From Rhea pennata (taxonomy: Eukaryota > Chordata > Aves > Rheiformes > Rheidae), in assembly GCF_028389875.1 (NCBI RefSeq), contig NC_084663.1, positions 116,507,301-116,571,300 of the forward strand: a stretch of 64,000 bases of DNA, written 5' to 3'. This document shows, one piece after another, positions 59,746-64,000 of this stretch (position 1 is the first letter of the stretch; each line of letters begins with the position of its first letter). A program made the translations under genes and the position numbers. Under the pieces are notes generated by a model. It was given only the letters and a program-made list of their open reading frames with translations, was not told the DNA's origin and did not search any database.

Positions 59746-60674
59746 CACAAGTATTTTTGTTCATCCAAAAGTTACTGTGATCAGCCTGTGGTCTAACATT
59801 CTCCTGCCTGTTATGCAAAAGGTCAAGCTGGCTTCTTTCTTGCCTGCTATGTGTGAATTGCTCAATCCCTGATCATGTATAAGTTCTTGTAGTTCAAACA
59901 AACTCAATGAAATTACTAATTAATTGGCTGAATTTTCTTTTTTTGTTTGTTTTCCAAATCCTGGTAGAAGTCTGACAAATCCTTCTTCCTCAAAGATAGC
60001 CCATATCTGAACTTCTGTCCTCCAGCATAGTAGCCGTAGGTAAAACTACAAACACATTTAGTCACAGAGAATATTAATCAGCTGGAAGCGTAGCTGTGAA
60101 ATGGCTCGCAACACCTGCCAACCATGAATGTGTAAGCATTCACAGTCTCAGCCAGCTTAAGGATTGAGACAGCATGGTCAGATCAGGCTTTCCTGTGAAG
60201 AACGCAAAGAATAACAACTAGACATGTGAAAGGACATCTGAGCTTAATGGCCCGTCCTTAAGGAAGCAAGAGAATTTGAGAATTCCCACTCACCTACCAG
60301 CTAACTGGAAATGCCTAAATTACATAGACTTAAATTTCCACTTGTAAAGTTTATTACACTCGTCTTGCTGCCACTAAGCCACTACAAAACCAACCGGTCC
60401 TCAATACAACAGAGGAGCTCAGTGAGGATCACCGCTTTTGTAGGCTGAATTTTGAGGCATTTTGTGTGTGTGTCCACCCCTTCATACTGGGAACCTAATT
60501 CAGAATGTAGATTTTACAAGCTGGCACCATAGCAATAACCATAGGAGTCAGCCATAGCAACATTGGTGCAGTATCCCCTGGAACTAGCCTCAGGCTGTTT
60601 CACTAGTGAGTAATGTTTGCAGGTGTTATTCTGTCATTCTCACCTTAGAACCTTAACTTAATCCTGTCTAACAT
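59746..60674. other. Sequence between CR1 pieces, no exon recognised
   Basis: AT-rich. The MRAP 3' coding exon could be here, but I see no phase-matching acceptor followed by an open, family-like stretch. Confidence 0.45.
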
Positions 60675-60768
60675 GCTCTACATGACCCTGCTTGAGCAGG
60701 GGGTTTGGATTAGATGATCTCCAGAGGTCCCTTCCAACCTCAACCATTCTGTGACTCTGTGATTAAAT
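60675..60768 (+). mobile_element. CR1 LINE 3' end, strongly 5'-truncated
   Basis: About 90 bases matching the CR1 3' terminus closely: catgaccctgcttgagcagg, then ggtttggattagatgatct, 'ccagaggtcccttccaacct', caaccattctgtgactctgtga. Relatively well preserved, so younger than its neighbours. 5' truncation is usual for CR1. Confidence 0.9.
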
Positions 60769-63700
60769 TTCAGTAGAGTAATATTCACCATTAGGGAGAC
60801 AGAGCTGGCTCTGAGCTAGTGAGTAGAGCGAAATAACTTCTACAGGCTCAAAGAGTCTGTACTGCAGAGCTACAGAAAGAGATCCCAGATTGACATGGTA
60901 GTGTCAATCAGATCGTTTTTTACAGCAGGGCTTGACAAAACAGTGAAACACCCTCCAGTGGCAGACAGGTGGACTACATAATCTCTTCCAGTGGGTAGTT
61001 CCCATCTGAAACCTCCATGACTGAAAACAGAGGCTGCATAAGCACCTCGCTGTCACAGGAATGTCCCCAGTCTTCTAAAAGATGATAGACCTGTGAAGAG
61101 CAAGGCAGGTGCTTTTTTTAGAGCAGTGCAAGCAGCTGCAGTGGATGCACCTGGTCAAGAACGCAGTGCCCACAGAGGTAGAGCACCCGCCCGTTGAATG
61201 GGAATGTACTTCTAACACAGACTGTGATTTTGAACTCTGTCTAAGGACAGGTTTCTGTTTGCAGCTTTCTACATTCAGTTTACTTTGTTTGCTGCTAGTT
61301 TCTCTGGCAAATAAATTTTGTGCAAACAAGGATGGATTTGCCCGCTGCTTTTCCGAGTCTGAGCAGGATGCCGAAAAATCAGCTCAGCAAATTAGGCAGA
61401 GGTTCAAGATTAGGTCATGAACAAGCAGGGGCAAATGAGAATAAGATGGCAGTAAAAGGGAGCACTAATAGTCTTACTCGTTGGCACCCTAAGGCCTCTG
61501 GCATGCTAACAAAGGGTAACAACAACAATAAAAAGGGCAGCTTGCCCAAATAAACCACAAAGCAGGAGGCAAGCAAATAATACAAGAAACACAAGAAAAT
61601 GGACATAAAATTACAGGGTAACAGAGGCAAGTTCCCATTAATTCGCTATGAGTAAAGAACTGGCAGGAGAAGTCTATATACATGAAAATCTCAGAACGTT
61701 TGAAAGATTCAAAAGATAAAACTTTAGAATTCGTTCAGTTTTCTATCATTTTGCTGAGAGTGGAATACTTGTCTTAAAAATAGCCATATTCATCCCCAAT
61801 ATTATGTCCAATCTCACTCATCAAAAGAGCTGTTGTGACCAAGGCAAGTCTGAGATGTTTTGTGAAAAGCCTAGGAATTATTAATGGAAAGCAACATTGA
61901 ATGATGTTTGTTTAGGGTTTGAAATAATTTTGCCTATCATTATTATAGGCTTGAAACACACTGCTAGAAAGAAATTTTAGGACTGAAGAGACTAGTAAGC
62001 CCTCAAACTTACTCTTTTGGATCGAGTTCTATTCTTTTTAAACTTTCTGCTCTAATTTGACTTCTCCCACTTTGAGAAATAAAACAAGGTGGGTTACCTG
62101 AGAGAAATTCTTCTGGTTCACTTCCACCATCTTCCCCAGTATCTTCTTTTTATATGATCCTTTCATTTTCAGTGGCATGAAGTTTATCTAATTTCTTTTT
62201 TGAATTCTCCTTCAACAAAAATACAAACACGTCACTGGTCAAGGCTGGAGAACTTTTACCTTCACTGTTCGTCTGCTCATCCATCTCTCTGTCAAGCTCA
62301 GTTCAGGGGCACGCGGGGCAGCGTGTGCTGTTTCAGCCTGCTCATCTGCCTAGTGAAACAAGAGTACTTTCAAGTCTGACAGTTTCGCAAGAGCGTAGCT
62401 TCTTGCCTCCACTCCTCTGCAGCTGACTGTCAGGCATTCCCCCTCCCCGTGTGCCAGCTGTCTTTATTACCAGCTAGATCTCTGTAGGTCCCCTGAAGAT
62501 TTCATTTTGGCCTTGTATAACGTGAAGTGATTATATCTCCTCCACCACTGCATACACCAAGGTCTCACTATTTGGGCAATACCATGACATCTAGCTGTTG
62601 TTGAACGGGGCCATTTATCTCATACCCATCGTCACGCCAAAGTGGTTCATTACCACGCAGTTGTAATCAAGAACCGCTATTGAGCTACATGCTTTTGTCT
62701 TTTAAACACTTGCATCAGCTATGTTTCTCATCATCCAGGATTAGTGGCTGGAGACGGTTCTTGCTGAAAGCTAAAACTTCAGCCATGGGGGCAGACGATG
62801 TTCCTTTCTAGATCTCCCAAATGGAGATCCCCATGTATTGCTCTGGAGGCTGTGCATTCCTGACAGCCATGACTGAGACTGCTGTGGAGCCCTCCAAAAT
62901 CTTCTGGCAATCACTTGCCTGACAGACATTATATTAAAGAAAAAAAAGAGAAAAAAAAAGGAAAAAAAACAGCTACTCAAAGAGTTGTAAAGTCTGCATT
63001 TCTCAACCGTTATCCACATTTCTTGCTGTCATAAGAGCCTCAGAGAAGGAATCAGTCAAATGACTTCTGGACTCCTTGGTAGCACGAACCTTTGTGACTT
63101 CAGACAGTTTTCTGGCAATATGAAAACTAATTCAGTGTTTAGATATTTCTCTCCCTACTATCACCAAATTTTACCTGATATTTCTGAGGCATATAGTAAC
63201 ATGTAGTTTCAGGATAACACTTGCCAGCACTGGAGATGTTTGAGTTGGCTTTAAAACACCTGTTGTGCAGCCAGCTATCTTCTCAGTTTGCAGGTGAGAG
63301 TTTCCTTCGTGGACAGACTGTACAATGTCCATGTGCTCTTTCAGTTTTCTATCTCCATCCAGATGAATTGCAACAGCTGCCACATTCCTGGAACTGGGGA
63401 GCTCGTTTGGATATTTGGCAGCTCAGGGTTTTGATCCCTAGGAAAACAACAACAAAAAAAATACCTATAACAATATCTCAGCTCTCACATGACAGCAGAT
63501 AGTCTTCAAAGGGTTTTTTTTTGTTGGTGGTGGTTTTTTTTGTTTGTTTGTTTTGTGTTTTTTTTTTTTTTTTTTTTTTTTGCTTATCTTCAATTTGTAA
63601 TATTCATTAGCAGACAAGATAACCACCATATGTAACAACAACAAAGTACATACTCCTGTACACAAAAGCAGTTAATCTGATACTCAAGGCATGAATTTAT

Positions 63701-64000
63701 ATTCTTCCAGATGCCAGTAAGAAGTGTCAGATCTCTTCATTTGGGCACACTGCCTTCTTTTTGGGGAGAGGAAGTCCTTATTAATAGTAGAGTAAGGAGA
63801 CCACTGTGAAAGGTGCTTCCCTGAGTAAGCAGACCACATTCTCAGCAAGTTGTTCTTGATCTCTACTTTCTCCAGCCCTCTCTCTCCTATCACAGTAGAC
63901 TATTTCCTGGAATGAAAGGAATTTGTCCCTATAAGCTCAGTGAAGATATAGTCAACTGTGATCTCTACCAACTGTCTCCCACTAGTGGTAATCATATATT
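60769..64000. other. Right end of window, no gene recognised
   Basis: MRAP C-terminal sequence or the 3' end of URB1 (minus) might be expected from vertebrate gene order. I checked both strands for splice-flanked open stretches. Two overlapping plus-strand frames at 61109-61420 and 61320-61553 and a minus-strand stretch at 62012-62284 look somewhat protein-like but cannot be assigned. A purine-only A-rich tract lies at 62936-62969 and the T-rich tract at 63514-63581. Confidence 0.45.
63514..63581. repeat. T-rich simple repeat with a 24-base T run
   Basis: T runs broken by GTT and GTTTG units, ending in an uninterrupted run of 24 T (63558-63581). The minus-strand lysine-rich frame across it is an artefact. 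Confidence 0.95.

Noticed and set aside
1-64000. CRISPR arrays, bacterial-type operons or phage-like systems.
   Set aside because: Vertebrate nuclear DNA with split genes, LINE/SINE repeats and low gene density; no array of regularly spaced repeats.

Overview
The window reads as nuclear DNA of a bird. The evidence is a set of CR1 LINE fragments with the typical avian CR1 3' end, one tRNA-Ile-derived SINE with a CR1 tail, and a divergent gene pair, MIS18A (minus) and MRAP (plus). Their human counterparts lie next to each other on chromosome 21q22 in the same relative orientation. The tRNA/CR1 SINE resembles elements known from songbirds, so a passerine is possible, but the sequence alone does not settle the order.

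Layout. From 1 to about 48.4 kb I recognise no protein-coding exon. Vertebrate synteny makes this the gene-poor interval on the HUNK side of MIS18A (inference; no HUNK exon is visible). It holds old CR1 copies (about 900-1757 and 2255-2530), a MIR-like CORE-SINE scrap (about 15.2 kb), the tRNA/CR1 SINE (38.95-39.08 kb), several homopolymer and short-tandem repeats (the largest a TTTCC pentamer array at 35.0 kb), four isolated GC/CpG-rich patches (about 9.7, 14.5, 24.3 and 39.5 kb), and an AT-rich TAAT-dense block near 16.8-17.2 kb that looks like a conserved non-coding element.

From 49.16 to 51.99 kb lies MIS18A on the minus strand. All five coding exons can be placed with matching splice phases, giving a 203-residue protein with both CxxC zinc-binding pairs. 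Its first two introns are very short and GC-rich. A strong CpG island (about 51.54-52.37 kb) covers exons 1-2 and the upstream region and contains GC boxes, an E2F-like site, and a CHR-type TTTGAA just before the start codon, fitting a gene expressed in G2/M.

From 53.20 kb on the plus strand is MRAP, whose start codon is 1.2 kb from that of MIS18A. I can place the exon for the conserved N-terminus (53199-53304) and the exon for the transmembrane segment (58693-58792), joined in phase 1. The C-terminal coding exon is not identified. The donor after the transmembrane exon reads straight into an in-frame stop, so intron retention would give a 69-residue protein. The remaining 5 kb contains two more CR1 pieces and simple repeats. 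URB1, the next gene in human, may begin to the right, but I found no convincing exon of it.

The two genes share an island but not a pathway. MIS18A loads CENP-A chromatin at centromeres; MRAP escorts the ACTH receptor MC2R to the cell surface.
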